Shown here one piece after another: positions 49,547 to 57,542 of a stretch of 64,000 bases of DNA; positions within the stretch are counted from its first letter, which is position 1; every line of letters starts with the position of its first letter. The notes beneath the pieces were generated by a model. It saw nothing but the letters and a program-made list of their open reading frames with translations, did no database searches and was not told where the DNA came from. The DNA is from Nitrospira sp. (lineage in GTDB: Bacteria; Nitrospirota; Nitrospiria; Nitrospirales; Nitrospiraceae): NCBI GenBank assembly GCA_024998595.1, contig JACOEK010000001.1, positions 620,001 through 684,000 on the forward strand, read 5' to 3'. The position numbers and the translations under genes are program-made.

Positions 49547-50692
49547 ATGACATTACTCACGGCAGGAAAATATGTGGGTACCATAGCCTTATCGCTCACG
49601 GTGCTTTCTGCTCTGTATATTGGCGCCTTCGTATATCAATTAGGCGCGCACGTGCCGGCTGAGTATTGGATCTATGAGACGCAAATCGTCAAGCGTGACC
49701 TATTGGCGCAGCATCGGGGCAAGAAGAAAATTCTCATTGTAGGGGGATCCAGCACATTTTTCGGGATAGATGCCGAACGGATCGAACAGTCTCTTGGAAT
49801 TCACACACTGAATTTGGGGGTGAGTATTGGTCGCCCGGTTGCTGTGATGGTGAACGAAATTGCACCCTATCTACAACTCGGAGATATCGTGATCTTCCCT
49901 CTCGAGTATGAGCAGTACCGTTCAGAAACCACCTACACCGAATGGTTCACCAATCAAATGATGGCCTGGGACCCTGATTATTTCTGGCAACTGAATGTCG
50001 CAGAGAAGGTAAGGTTTATGTTTTCCGTCCTGCCGCAACGAGTCCTTCTTGGCGTCATCACTAAAGCTGCCGGCTCGTATATTGACAGTGTACGAGCGAG
50101 AGCACTCAAGCCTTCCACACAGATCCTCCAACTAGTACACGAGGCCTGGTCTCAGCCGAACTATAGCCCCTCTAAAATGTATTCCTTTCTGAACAACGAT
50201 CGCCATGGTGCCGCCATCATGCGAACGTCTGAGCCGACAGTCGTATCTACCGAAGACCCTTACGAACTGGATCTCGATTTCATCGAGTCAAGGTATTTCT
50301 GGAGTACTTTGCAAGAGTTCGTAGCAGGCTGCCGATCTAAAGGGATCAGCGTGTACTTCGCATGGCCACCGGTCGTGAAGGGGAAGCTCGACTTTCATTC
50401 TCCACGCGTGAAACGAGCCGTGGCCGAGATTATGCGACGCATGCAAGACATGGCAATACCGTTCTTGGGCACTCCATCCGACTTTCAATATGTTATCGAG
50501 GACTTCACGGATAGCCTTTATCACCTCACCCTTCAGGGAAGAACCGAACATACATCTAGACTGCTTGGTTATCTTATGAAGGAACAGGGCCTGTCTGTCG
50601 TCAATGAAGCTGCTGGCTCGACGAACACCTCCTCCCTCGGAACTGCCCATGTGGGTAGCACGAATAGTGGCCCTGCGACCGTATCACCTTAG
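49547..50692 (+). CDS. SGNH/GDSL-like protein, partner of the MBOAT acyltransferase
   Basis: The 381-aa product has one N-terminal TM segment (about 8-30) and a soluble domain. KKILIVGGSSTFFGIDAERIEQSLG resembles block I of SGNH hydrolase-like proteins, and DSLYHLTLQGRTEHTSRLL resembles block V (DxxH), as in AlgJ/AlgX-type partners of MBOAT proteins. The C-terminal 40 residues are low-complexity (Ser/Thr/Gly). It is translationally coupled to the MBOAT gene. It would accept and transfer acetyl groups outside the membrane. The exact family is not certain. Confidence 0.6.
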   Translation: MTLLTAGKYVGTIALSLTVLSALYIGAFVYQLGAHVPAEYWIYETQIVKRDLLAQHRGKKKILIVGGSSTFFGIDAERIEQSLGIHTLNLGVSIGRPVAVMVNEIAPYLQLGDIVIFPLEYEQYRSETTYTEWFTNQMMAWDPDYFWQLNVAEKVRFMFSVLPQRVLLGVITKAAGSYIDSVRARALKPSTQILQLVHEAWSQPNYSPSKMYSFLNNDRHGAAIMRTSEPTVVSTEDPYELDLDFIESRYFWSTLQEFVAGCRSKGISVYFAWPPVVKGKLDFHSPRVKRAVAEIMRRMQDMAIPFLGTPSDFQYVIEDFTDSLYHLTLQGRTEHTSRLLGYLMKEQGLSVVNEAAGSTNTSSLGTAHVGSTNSGPATVSP

Positions 50693-50908
50693 GTTCCCTC
50701 GAGCTTCTTTTCCGACTGGCCGCATTCGTCATCCCATGCGACTCCCATTGTTGTTGCCCGGTTCCTGCCTTCCTGTTCGTGCTGATCGCGAGCCCTCAGA
50801 TCAAGCCCTTGAACGGGGTTGTAGGGAGTGGTTTCCCCCGGGGAGTCCCCTAGCTACAGTCTCCCCTCCGACATGATGTAATCGTGTGCTGGGTGATGGA
50901 GGGAGAGA

Positions 50909-51232
50909 ATGAAGATTCTGTTAGGGAGTTTGTTGTGCATCGCTTTCGTGGGGTGCAGCTATTCCGACGGAGATCGCGCGGGGTACTTACAGAAATTGTC
51001 TCGGAAGGGGTGGCTGTGTAAGACCTTTGAAGGCGAACTCGCCATGACCACCGTCCCTGGCGTGGCGCCGACGTTATGGGATTTTACCGTCTGGGATGAC
51101 GACGTCGCAAAGAAACTGGACGGGCAGATGGGGAAACGGGTCGTCCTGCACTACAAGGAGTTACGCTATCTGCCCACCACCTGTTTCGGCGAAACGACCT
51201 ACTTCGTGGATCGCGCCGACATCGTGGACTAA
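50909..51232 (+). CDS. Small predicted lipoprotein, function unknown
   Basis: This 107-aa protein begins MKILLGSLLCIAFVGCSYSDGDR, a lipoprotein signal with the lipobox FVGC. The mature part, GYLQKLSRKGWLCKTFEGELAMTTVPGVAPTLWDFTVWDDDVAKKL ... LHYKELRYLPTTCFGETTYFVD, has two further cysteines and resembles small hypothetical proteins of many Gram-negative bacteria. The ATG at 50909 is preceded by GGAGGGAG. The next gene encodes an SRPBCC protein 19 nt downstream, so they are probably co-transcribed. No function can be assigned. Confidence 0.7.
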   Translation: MKILLGSLLCIAFVGCSYSDGDRAGYLQKLSRKGWLCKTFEGELAMTTVPGVAPTLWDFTVWDDDVAKKLDGQMGKRVVLHYKELRYLPTTCFGETTYFVDRADIVD

Positions 51233-51251
51233 CATAGAGGAGGGAGAAATC

Positions 51252-51707
51252 ATGGCCCTTATCGAAAAGTCAGTTGAAGTACAGGTCCCCGTCCGAACGG
51301 CCTACAACCAGTGGACGCAGTTCGAGGAATTTCCTAAATTCATGGAAGGCGTGGTGCAGGTTCAACAACTCGACAGCACACATTTGCACTGGAAGGCGAA
51401 GATTGCCGGTAAAGAAAAACAATGGGATGCGGTCATCACTGAGCAACATCCCGACGAACGTATTGCCTGGAAGAGTACGCAGGGGGCTAAAAACGCTGGT
51501 GTCGTGACGTTTCACCGCCTTTCGGATCAAACAAGTAAGATCATGCTGCAGTTGGATTATGAACCAGAAGGCGTCGTCGAGAATGTGGGCGACGCGTTTG
51601 GTGCCGTATCCCTCCGTGTCGAAGGCGATCTGACGCGATTTAAGGAGTTCATTGAAACGCGCGGGCGAGAAAGCGGGGCCTGGAGAGGGGACGTCAAAGG
51701 CAAGTGA
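51252..51707 (+). CDS. SRPBCC-fold protein (polyketide cyclase/lipid-binding-like)
   Basis: The 151-aa protein has the START/SRPBCC helix-grip pattern: IEKSVEVQVPVRTAYNQWTQFEEFPKFMEGVVQVQQLD, WKAKIAGKEKQWDAVITEQHPDERIAWKSTQG and a long C-terminal helix (GDLTRFKEFIETRG). Members bind hydrophobic ligands; many are stress- or envelope-linked with no known activity. The track starts at 51096, inside the upstream lipoprotein gene; ATG 51252 follows GAGGAGGGAG. It has no signal peptide, so it should be cytoplasmic. A terminator-like hairpin lies shortly after it. Confidence 0.8.
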   Translation: MALIEKSVEVQVPVRTAYNQWTQFEEFPKFMEGVVQVQQLDSTHLHWKAKIAGKEKQWDAVITEQHPDERIAWKSTQGAKNAGVVTFHRLSDQTSKIMLQLDYEPEGVVENVGDAFGAVSLRVEGDLTRFKEFIETRGRESGAWRGDVKGK

Positions 51708-52281
51708 GTCCCACACCTGCGCAGCTGAGGCTGGCATGGACAGGAATTTGTCCTGCCTGTCGTGTTTTTGGTCATGGTGCATCGTTACGTTTCATCACCG
51801 TGATCTGTAGCCCTCCCAATCGATGTCGCTATCTGCTGCCTTGCCAGCCATATCTGCCTCCCAATGTATTGAAACAGTGAGTGTCAGGTGTGATGATACG
51901 GGTTCAGAGCGAACGACCTTCCTCTGATCCTCGTGAGTGCATGAGAGACGTAGGGTGAGGCTTTCTCACGCATCCGGGTATCCGACCTGCCAAAATCCCT
52001 TGATACCATGCGAAACGGCGGCTTGACTGATAGAAGTGTAACCCCACCTAGGGATACATAGAACCATCCGGGTTCGTGGTGCGGTGGAACTGTGGCGAAT
52101 TCCTACGCGAGTGTATGGGGCGCGCCAGATCGGACCTTCTTGATCCGGTCTGACGGTGGGAGCGGATGGGCCAGCGCGTCTAGAGTAAATTAAGGCTGAC
52201 GCCTGCTGTCCGGTACGTCATCCGACATACGTTCATGGTATGCTGCGCCGTGGGAAACCATTTTGACATTCGAAAGGATTC
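51708..52281. other. Long intergenic region before the CPA2 antiporter gene
   Basis: These 574 nt hold only the terminator-like hairpin at 51739-51769 and the ribosome site of the next gene. No ORF with family resemblance, no tRNA and no repeat was recognised. Confidence 0.55.
51739..51769 (+). terminator. Terminator-like hairpin after the SRPBCC gene
   Basis: GACAGG...CCTGTC, with an inner CAGGA/TCCTG alternative, is followed by GTGTTTTT. It lies 32 nt after the stop codon. The stem is short, so strength is uncertain. Confidence 0.45.
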
Positions 52282-54027
52282 ATGACCCCTGACCCTATTT
52301 TCTTTCGAGATCTCGCCTATGTCTTCATCGCCGCCGTCGTCGGCGGGACCTCCGCGTATCTGCTCCGTCAGCCGTTGATTCTGGGATATGTCTTCGGCGG
52401 CATTCTGATCAGCCCTTTGACGCCGGGTCCATCCATTTCGGATGTCCATAGTTTCGAAATGTTCGCCGAGATCGGTGTGATCCTGCTGATGTTCTGCATC
52501 GGCATTGAATTTTCACTGAACGACTTGTTGCGAGTGCGGTGGGTCGCCTTGCTAGGAGGGCCGATCGGTATTGTTCTTTCCATCCTACTCGGCGTCGGTG
52601 TGGGCGAGGTGGTGGGGTGGAATTTCATCCAAAGCGTGGTGATCGGCGCAGTCGTGTCCGTAGCCAGCACGATGGTGCTGGCCCGCTTGCTGCTGGACAG
52701 CGGAGACTTGCGTGCCAAGCACGGCAGGGTGATGATCGGGATTACGCTGGTCGAGGATTTGGCGGTAGTCGTGCTCACCGTGCTGCTTCCGGCGCTCGGG
52801 GCTCTGGAACCGGGCCGCTTTGCAGCCATTGGGAAAGCATTATGGCTGGCGGTCCTGATTCTGGTTCCCTTTTCCTATCTCGCCTCGAAGGCGATTCCTC
52901 CGCTGTTGACACGCATTGCGAAGACGCAAAATGCCGAACTGTTTCTCTTGGTTTCGTTGTCTCTGGGCATCGGGACGGCGGCTGTGACACAGATGGCAGG
53001 ATTGTCCCTTGCGCTAGGCGCCTTCCTCGCGGGACTGATCATCAGCGGTTCGGAATATGGTCACGAAATGCTCGCCCGGCTCCTGTCGTTACGGGATGCG
53101 TTCGTGGCCCTCTTTTTTGTGACTATCGGTATCCTGATCGATCCGCGGGTCGTGTGGTCCAATTTGCCATTACTCGGCCTCATGCTCGGATTGATTATCA
53201 TCGGGAAATTCGTCATTTGGACGTTGGTCGTGAAGCTGTTTCGTTACGCCTGGGGCACAGCCCTGCTCGTGGGCGTCGGCCTCACGCAAATCGGCGAATT
53301 TTCCTTTGTGTTGGTACAGGTCGCCAAAACGGCAGGCCATGTGGGCGAGGATGTGTACAATGCTACTCTCGCCGCATCCCTCCTGAGCATTCTTCTCAAC
53401 GCTCCACTGGTTCGGTACGCGCCGAGGTGGATCGCGGCGTTGCATTTTCGAATGGGACGGGTTTCCGCGCCAATCCAAGGGGGAGTGCAGGACGAGCAAG
53501 CAGGGCATGTGTTGGTCTGCGGATTCGGTCGCATGGGTAGCACGGTTGGGCTGGCTCTCGACCATTTTTCGATTCCCTACACGGTCATTGAGCGCGACCC
53601 AGATCTCGTGCGACAGTTACGTCGTCGCGGCATTTCTTGCGTGTATGGAGACGCTTCGCAAACCGAGTTGTTGAACGCGGCCGGTGCTGAGCGGGCTGCG
53701 CTGGCGATTGTTGCGCTGCCGGTGCTCAGCGAAGCATCGCTGACCCTCCGGCGGCTGCGAACACTGAATGAAAAGTTACCCGTTCTTGTCCGGGCACATG
53801 GCTTTAGGGAGGCTGAAGATCTGAAGGACGTCGGCGCGACAGAAATCATCCTGCCCGAAGTCGAGGGGGCGCACACATTGATCCGACATGCCTTTCAGGC
53901 CTTGAAGGTCCCGAAGTCGAACATTCTTGCCTATCTCAAATCCTGTCAGGATGTCAGGTCGTCCGACGAAGGAATGGACGGCCAGGATGTGGAGGTTGGA
54001 AAAGCCGGTACGGGGCGAAGTACGTGA
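52282..54027 (+). CDS. CPA2-family cation/proton antiporter with RCK (TrkA-N) domain
   Basis: This 581-aa protein has an N-terminal Na+/H+-exchanger domain with about 12 TM helices (LRQPLILGYVFGGILISPLTPG, IGVILLMFCIGIEFSLNDLL, VEDLAVVVLTVLLPALGAL, SLSLGIGTAAVTQMAGLSLALGAFLAGLIISGSEYG) and a C-terminal TrkA-N/RCK domain (HVLVCGFGRMGSTVGLALDHFSIPYTVIERDPDLVRQLRRRGISCVYGDASQTELLNAAG). This is the KefB/YbaL/RosB layout: a potassium or sodium/proton antiporter gated by a nucleotide. The ATG at 52282 has AAAGGA 5 nt upstream. It appears to be a single-gene unit. The transported ion is not clear from the sequence. Confidence 0.88.
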   Translation: MTPDPIFFRDLAYVFIAAVVGGTSAYLLRQPLILGYVFGGILISPLTPGPSISDVHSFEMFAEIGVILLMFCIGIEFSLNDLLRVRWVALLGGPIGIVLSILLGVGVGEVVGWNFIQSVVIGAVVSVASTMVLARLLLDSGDLRAKHGRVMIGITLVEDLAVVVLTVLLPALGALEPGRFAAIGKALWLAVLILVPFSYLASKAIPPLLTRIAKTQNAELFLLVSLSLGIGTAAVTQMAGLSLALGAFLAGLIISGSEYGHEMLARLLSLRDAFVALFFVTIGILIDPRVVWSNLPLLGLMLGLIIIGKFVIWTLVVKLFRYAWGTALLVGVGLTQIGEFSFVLVQVAKTAGHVGEDVYNATLAASLLSILLNAPLVRYAPRWIAALHFRMGRVSAPIQGGVQDEQAGHVLVCGFGRMGSTVGLALDHFSIPYTVIERDPDLVRQLRRRGISCVYGDASQTELLNAAGAERAALAIVALPVLSEASLTLRRLRTLNEKLPVLVRAHGFREAEDLKDVGATEIILPEVEGAHTLIRHAFQALKVPKSNILAYLKSCQDVRSSDEGMDGQDVEVGKAGTGRST

Positions 54028-54306
54028 ACATATGACTTCGTTGCGGCGGGTTCGACACGGCTCGGCGTGTCCACACAACGTGCTGTATTCTAGCCCGTAC
54101 CATGTTCCCCCAAGGGAAACAGAGCGAGGGAGATCGTCAGCTGTGGCGCCACACATTCAATCGGCAACACCAGAGGCTGGGAGCGTGGTGGATCGGTTGA
54201 TGTTTCAGAAGGCACTACACCAGCATTGGTCACAGAAATGGCACTAATAGTTGAGAGAAATTTGTTTGCAGAGTGAGGGGCGGATTCGGCCTATGAGCGA
54301 GTCGCT

Positions 54307-54930
54307 CTATCGTCCGAAGTGGTAAGCGATGCCGAACATGAACAGGTTCGCTCGATAGTCGGCCGTGACATTGCTGCGATCGAACTTGAATTGGGCGAAG
54401 TTATACTTGTACTCAATGAAGGGGGCAATCGACTCCGTCATATAGTATCGAATACCGGCCAACACGTTGAAACTGGGGGCAAAGGAGGCTTCTGGCCGGA
54501 ATCCACCGCTGGAGATATTTCCTACATTCAGGCCAATGCCTAGCCCAGCATAGGGCTCGACTTTGTATTGATAGCCGGTGACGCGGACCAATGCATTAAA
54601 TGCCAGTGAGTGCACCATCAAATCAGCACCAGGGATCGGTCCCGACAGTCGGGGGTTGCTGGACGTCGGCAGGGTTTGTTGTTTGATGCCGGGGGTGGAA
54701 CGGTATGCGTCTACTTCAAGCCCAAACCAGTTGTAGCCGCGATCATTAAAGTAATGACCGATCTTGCCTCCGTAAAACAAGTCTTTTTGGAGAGCCACCT
54801 TTCCGGCATCCGTGGTGTCAAAAGAGGGGGCGTTCATGCCGACGCCTGCTGCAACATACGTTTCTGCAAGGGTGAGTGTGGGAACGCCCAGAAGGACCAG
54901 GTAGAAAAGCGTGACCAAGCAGCGACCCAT
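54307..54930 (-). CDS. Small outer-membrane beta-barrel protein (OmpA/OmpW-like fold)
   Basis: The 207-aa product has a signal peptide (MGRCLVTLFYLVLLGVPTLTLA) and alternating strands: TYVAAGVGMNAPSF, YGGKIGHYFNDRGYNWFGLEVDAYRS, HSLAFNALVRVTGYQYKVEPYAGLGIGLNVG and FNVLAGIRYYMTESIAPFIEYKYNFAQFKF, ending in FMFGIAYHFGR, an 8-stranded-barrel style end. The track start at 54963 is replaced by ATG 54930, which has GAGGAGAAATA upstream. It lies downstream of, and on the same strand as, the duplicated barrel gene. Function unknown, likely structural or a small porin-like protein. Confidence 0.75.
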   Translation of the reverse strand: MGRCLVTLFYLVLLGVPTLTLAETYVAAGVGMNAPSFDTTDAGKVALQKDLFYGGKIGHYFNDRGYNWFGLEVDAYRSTPGIKQQTLPTSSNPRLSGPIPGADLMVHSLAFNALVRVTGYQYKVEPYAGLGIGLNVGNISSGGFRPEASFAPSFNVLAGIRYYMTESIAPFIEYKYNFAQFKFDRSNVTADYRANLFMFGIAYHFGR

Positions 54931-55108
54931 TATTTCTCCTCTCACCGACAGAGATTTACTCAAAAACAGCTCAGGATGCTACTCTAACGGGCTTCACGCG
55001 AGGTGGCAAGCGAGAAAGTGTATCTGGGCTGCCGCAGCACATGACACGTCAGGTGGTACTCCTTATTGATCTGGTATACATATGAAAAGGCGACTGTGGC
55101 CGGCATAG

Positions 55109-57373
55109 TCAGCACTGCGTCTCCTCCCGGTGCAACAGTGTAGGGCGCAGGCAGAACCCTCGCCACGTCGATTGGTCCCAGGACCAATTGAGCAGTGCAT
55201 ATTCGGTATGGGTAAGATGCCGTTCGATGATTCGTCCGAATCCGCCGATGCGCAAGGAGAAGCCAGCGGGTAGAATGAAATCCCTCAAGAGCCCAAATTC
55301 GGTAAAGTCACCCGCATAGTATGCCGCATCACCCCGCTCCGTCACGAAGTGTTCCCCGCGCCAGATGGTGACATACGGGCGCCATCCCTCCAGGTTCAGG
55401 CCAGCTGTCAGTTGGTACCCTCGACCACGCACGATCGGTGAGCCGCTTTGGGTGGGTTCATTTTGGCTTGTGAGGTACAGTGCCATCACGTCGATCTCAC
55501 GAATCCAGGACAGCTGCGACCAGTACTGTCTGGGTTGAAAAGTGAACTGAGGGCCGAAGGCGGTCAGAAAGTTGTTCCCGGCAGGGCGATCGCGAGGAAT
55601 GCCCGCTCCAAAGAAGGTTCTGGATTCTGAATACTGCGCTCCACCGGAATGGGACCAATAGACCTGACCGTTGAAGGAAAAGTGCCCGGCCGAGACGCGC
55701 CCGGCATACCCCACGTCGAAGCGCTCCGCCTTTTGAAAAGTTTCCAACTGGCTCCAATTGATAAACACATCCTGTTGGTAATGTTCTCGATCTACCAGCA
55801 GTTGAAATCCCTGTTCGATCGGGCGGGTCAGCAACATCGCGTCATTAAAGAGCGCGTCCACGAACGGGTGGTTGCGGTGGAGCGTGCCGGCCACAAGGAG
55901 GACAGCCGGGACCATCTCATATTGTGCGGAGAGAATCGGCTGTACGGTGTGAAACCGTTGGGTCTCGCCCACCGGCAGACCGGCGAACAGACCGGCGTCG
56001 AGTGTCAGCTGAGGGCTGACCCGGTATTGAAGCACCGGAGAAAGATATTGGCCGGCAAAGGTTTGATTCGAGACGGGAACTCCGCCGATCTGTCGCACGC
56101 CGGGATAGGCTACATTGTAGACGTAGGTCAGCGCGTCAAGTTTGGCATGAAACCGGCGCTCTGATTCAGGCTCTTGCCGGTCGACAAATGGCCGTGAGAG
56201 AGACGCCCACACGTCCCCAATCAGGTCCGCGTGGTTCGTATCCCAATTCCAATTGAAGACCAAATATTCCTGATTCACCCACTTGAAGCTGTCCCGCGTC
56301 ATATAGTTGATGCTGTCTTCGGTGAAGAAGGCGCGAATGCGCCGCACCTGCGCTCCGAACTCGATGGAGGCGCGGTCTCCAAGTCGAACGGTTCGGGAAA
56401 AACCAAATTCCGGGAAATTGCTGGCCCTAAATTCCGGATCGCCCTGTTGACTGAGAAAGTTTCGACCTTTCCAAAAAGAGATATACGGCCGCCATCCGGC
56501 TACATCGAGCCAGGCGTGAAACTCATACCCTCGTCCACGACTGGCCTCCGAGCCAGCGTCTGGCTGGTTGTAACTCGTTAAGTATGTCAAGCGGATGCCG
56601 AGCTGATTCCACCAGACGGCTGAGCGAAAAAAACGGGAGGGTTCCAGTACCAGCTCAGGCCCCACAGCAACCACCAGATTGTCGCCTGCCTGGAATGACC
56701 GATCGAGTTTGAAAAGGGCCTGGCCATTGCGAACCCAATGGGCCTGACCGTTGAAGTGGAGAGGGCCAAACTTCACTTGCCCGGCGTATCCGACATCGAA
56801 TCGGTTCGTGGCCGAGCCACGAAAGGCCTGCTCCCAGTTGATAAACAGATCTTGCCGATAGAACTCGGAATCCACTAGCATTTGAGCCCCTTGCTCAATC
56901 GGCCGGAGGAAGCGGTTGCCGTTGTCAAACACCGCGTCGTGAAAATCACGATGTGGCGTGTGGATCGTGCCGACCATGGCAGCAATTTGTTCAGTCGGTT
57001 GATAGGTCAGGCGCAGAATCGGCCGGACTTGGGAAATCTCGGTATCGTGACCGAACGGCATATTGGCAAACAGGCCGAGCTCAGCTTCTAGTGAAGGAAG
57101 CAAACGCTTATAGATCGAGGCGTTGATCAGATTGCCGATTAGGGTCGTATCCCGTCCCAGTCCGTTGGTAAAGGTATTGTCTTCTAAGCCCTGTTTCTCG
57201 AGATTGAGTGCAAAGGTGGTGGCGGAGAAACGCATGTCAAAGAGATGAGAAGTGGGAATTCCGCCAATTTCTTCTGCCAGGAGTGGATGGGAGGGTCCCC
57301 AGCAGCAGAGGAAGAGAAGCACAATCGCCGGAAAACGACGACTGCGCAAGCAATGAGTGGTCAAGAGTTTCAC
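55109..57373 (-). CDS. Internally duplicated outer-membrane beta-barrel-like protein
   Basis: This protein of about 754 aa has a likely signal peptide (VKLLTTHCLRSRRFPAIVLLFLCCWGPSHPLLAEE) and two homologous halves. Both begin IGG(I/V)P(T/V)S and share PILxxxY, GT(I/L)HxxH, RPIEQGxQ(M/L)LVD, QD(L/V)FINW, RFDVGYAG, (A/V)GPxxxxxP and RGRGY...GWRPY motifs in the same order, about 350 residues apart. The strand pattern suggests one or two outer-membrane barrels. No family name was recognised. The track begins at TTG 57415; GTG 57373 is used because it starts a compact signal peptide, but neither has a ribosome site, so the start is uncertain. It is divergent from the polysaccharide locus. Confidence 0.65.
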   Translation of the reverse strand: MKLLTTHCLRSRRFPAIVLLFLCCWGPSHPLLAEEIGGIPTSHLFDMRFSATTFALNLEKQGLEDNTFTNGLGRDTTLIGNLINASIYKRLLPSLEAELGLFANMPFGHDTEISQVRPILRLTYQPTEQIAAMVGTIHTPHRDFHDAVFDNGNRFLRPIEQGAQMLVDSEFYRQDLFINWEQAFRGSATNRFDVGYAGQVKFGPLHFNGQAHWVRNGQALFKLDRSFQAGDNLVVAVGPELVLEPSRFFRSAVWWNQLGIRLTYLTSYNQPDAGSEASRGRGYEFHAWLDVAGWRPYISFWKGRNFLSQQGDPEFRASNFPEFGFSRTVRLGDRASIEFGAQVRRIRAFFTEDSINYMTRDSFKWVNQEYLVFNWNWDTNHADLIGDVWASLSRPFVDRQEPESERRFHAKLDALTYVYNVAYPGVRQIGGVPVSNQTFAGQYLSPVLQYRVSPQLTLDAGLFAGLPVGETQRFHTVQPILSAQYEMVPAVLLVAGTLHRNHPFVDALFNDAMLLTRPIEQGFQLLVDREHYQQDVFINWSQLETFQKAERFDVGYAGRVSAGHFSFNGQVYWSHSGGAQYSESRTFFGAGIPRDRPAGNNFLTAFGPQFTFQPRQYWSQLSWIREIDVMALYLTSQNEPTQSGSPIVRGRGYQLTAGLNLEGWRPYVTIWRGEHFVTERGDAAYYAGDFTEFGLLRDFILPAGFSLRIGGFGRIIERHLTHTEYALLNWSWDQSTWRGFCLRPTLLHREETQC

Positions 57374-57498
57374 GGTTGGGGGGGGATGATAAGAAGTAAG
57401 GTGGGCTGGCGTCAAATGCTATATGGCTCCATAAGAGTGGTCGAGCGAGGTGGGACGATACCCATTAGCTCGGTTTCGCTGGATGCGCGCATATAACC

Positions 57499-57533
57499 CA
57501 GCCCGGGCTGTAGAAAGTTAAGAGCTGCTCTTA
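57499..57533. promoter_or_regulatory. Two adjacent palindromes upstream of the polysaccharide locus
   Basis: CAGCCCGGGCTG is a perfect 12-bp palindrome, and 8 nt later TAAGAGC-T-GCTCTTA is a 7-bp inverted repeat ending 10 nt before the first gene. They could be operators for the divergent genes. No T-run follows, so termination is less likely. Confidence 0.4.
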
Positions 57534-57542
57534 GACCCAGAC

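Noticed and set aside
52539-53540. 333-aa Arg-rich ORF inside the CPA2 gene
   Set aside because: Frame-shifted shadow with no hydrophobic or domain pattern, overlapping a clear antiporter.
53927-54247. 106-aa plus-strand ORF after the CPA2 gene
   Set aside because: It starts inside the antiporter gene, has no ribosome site and no recognisable motif.
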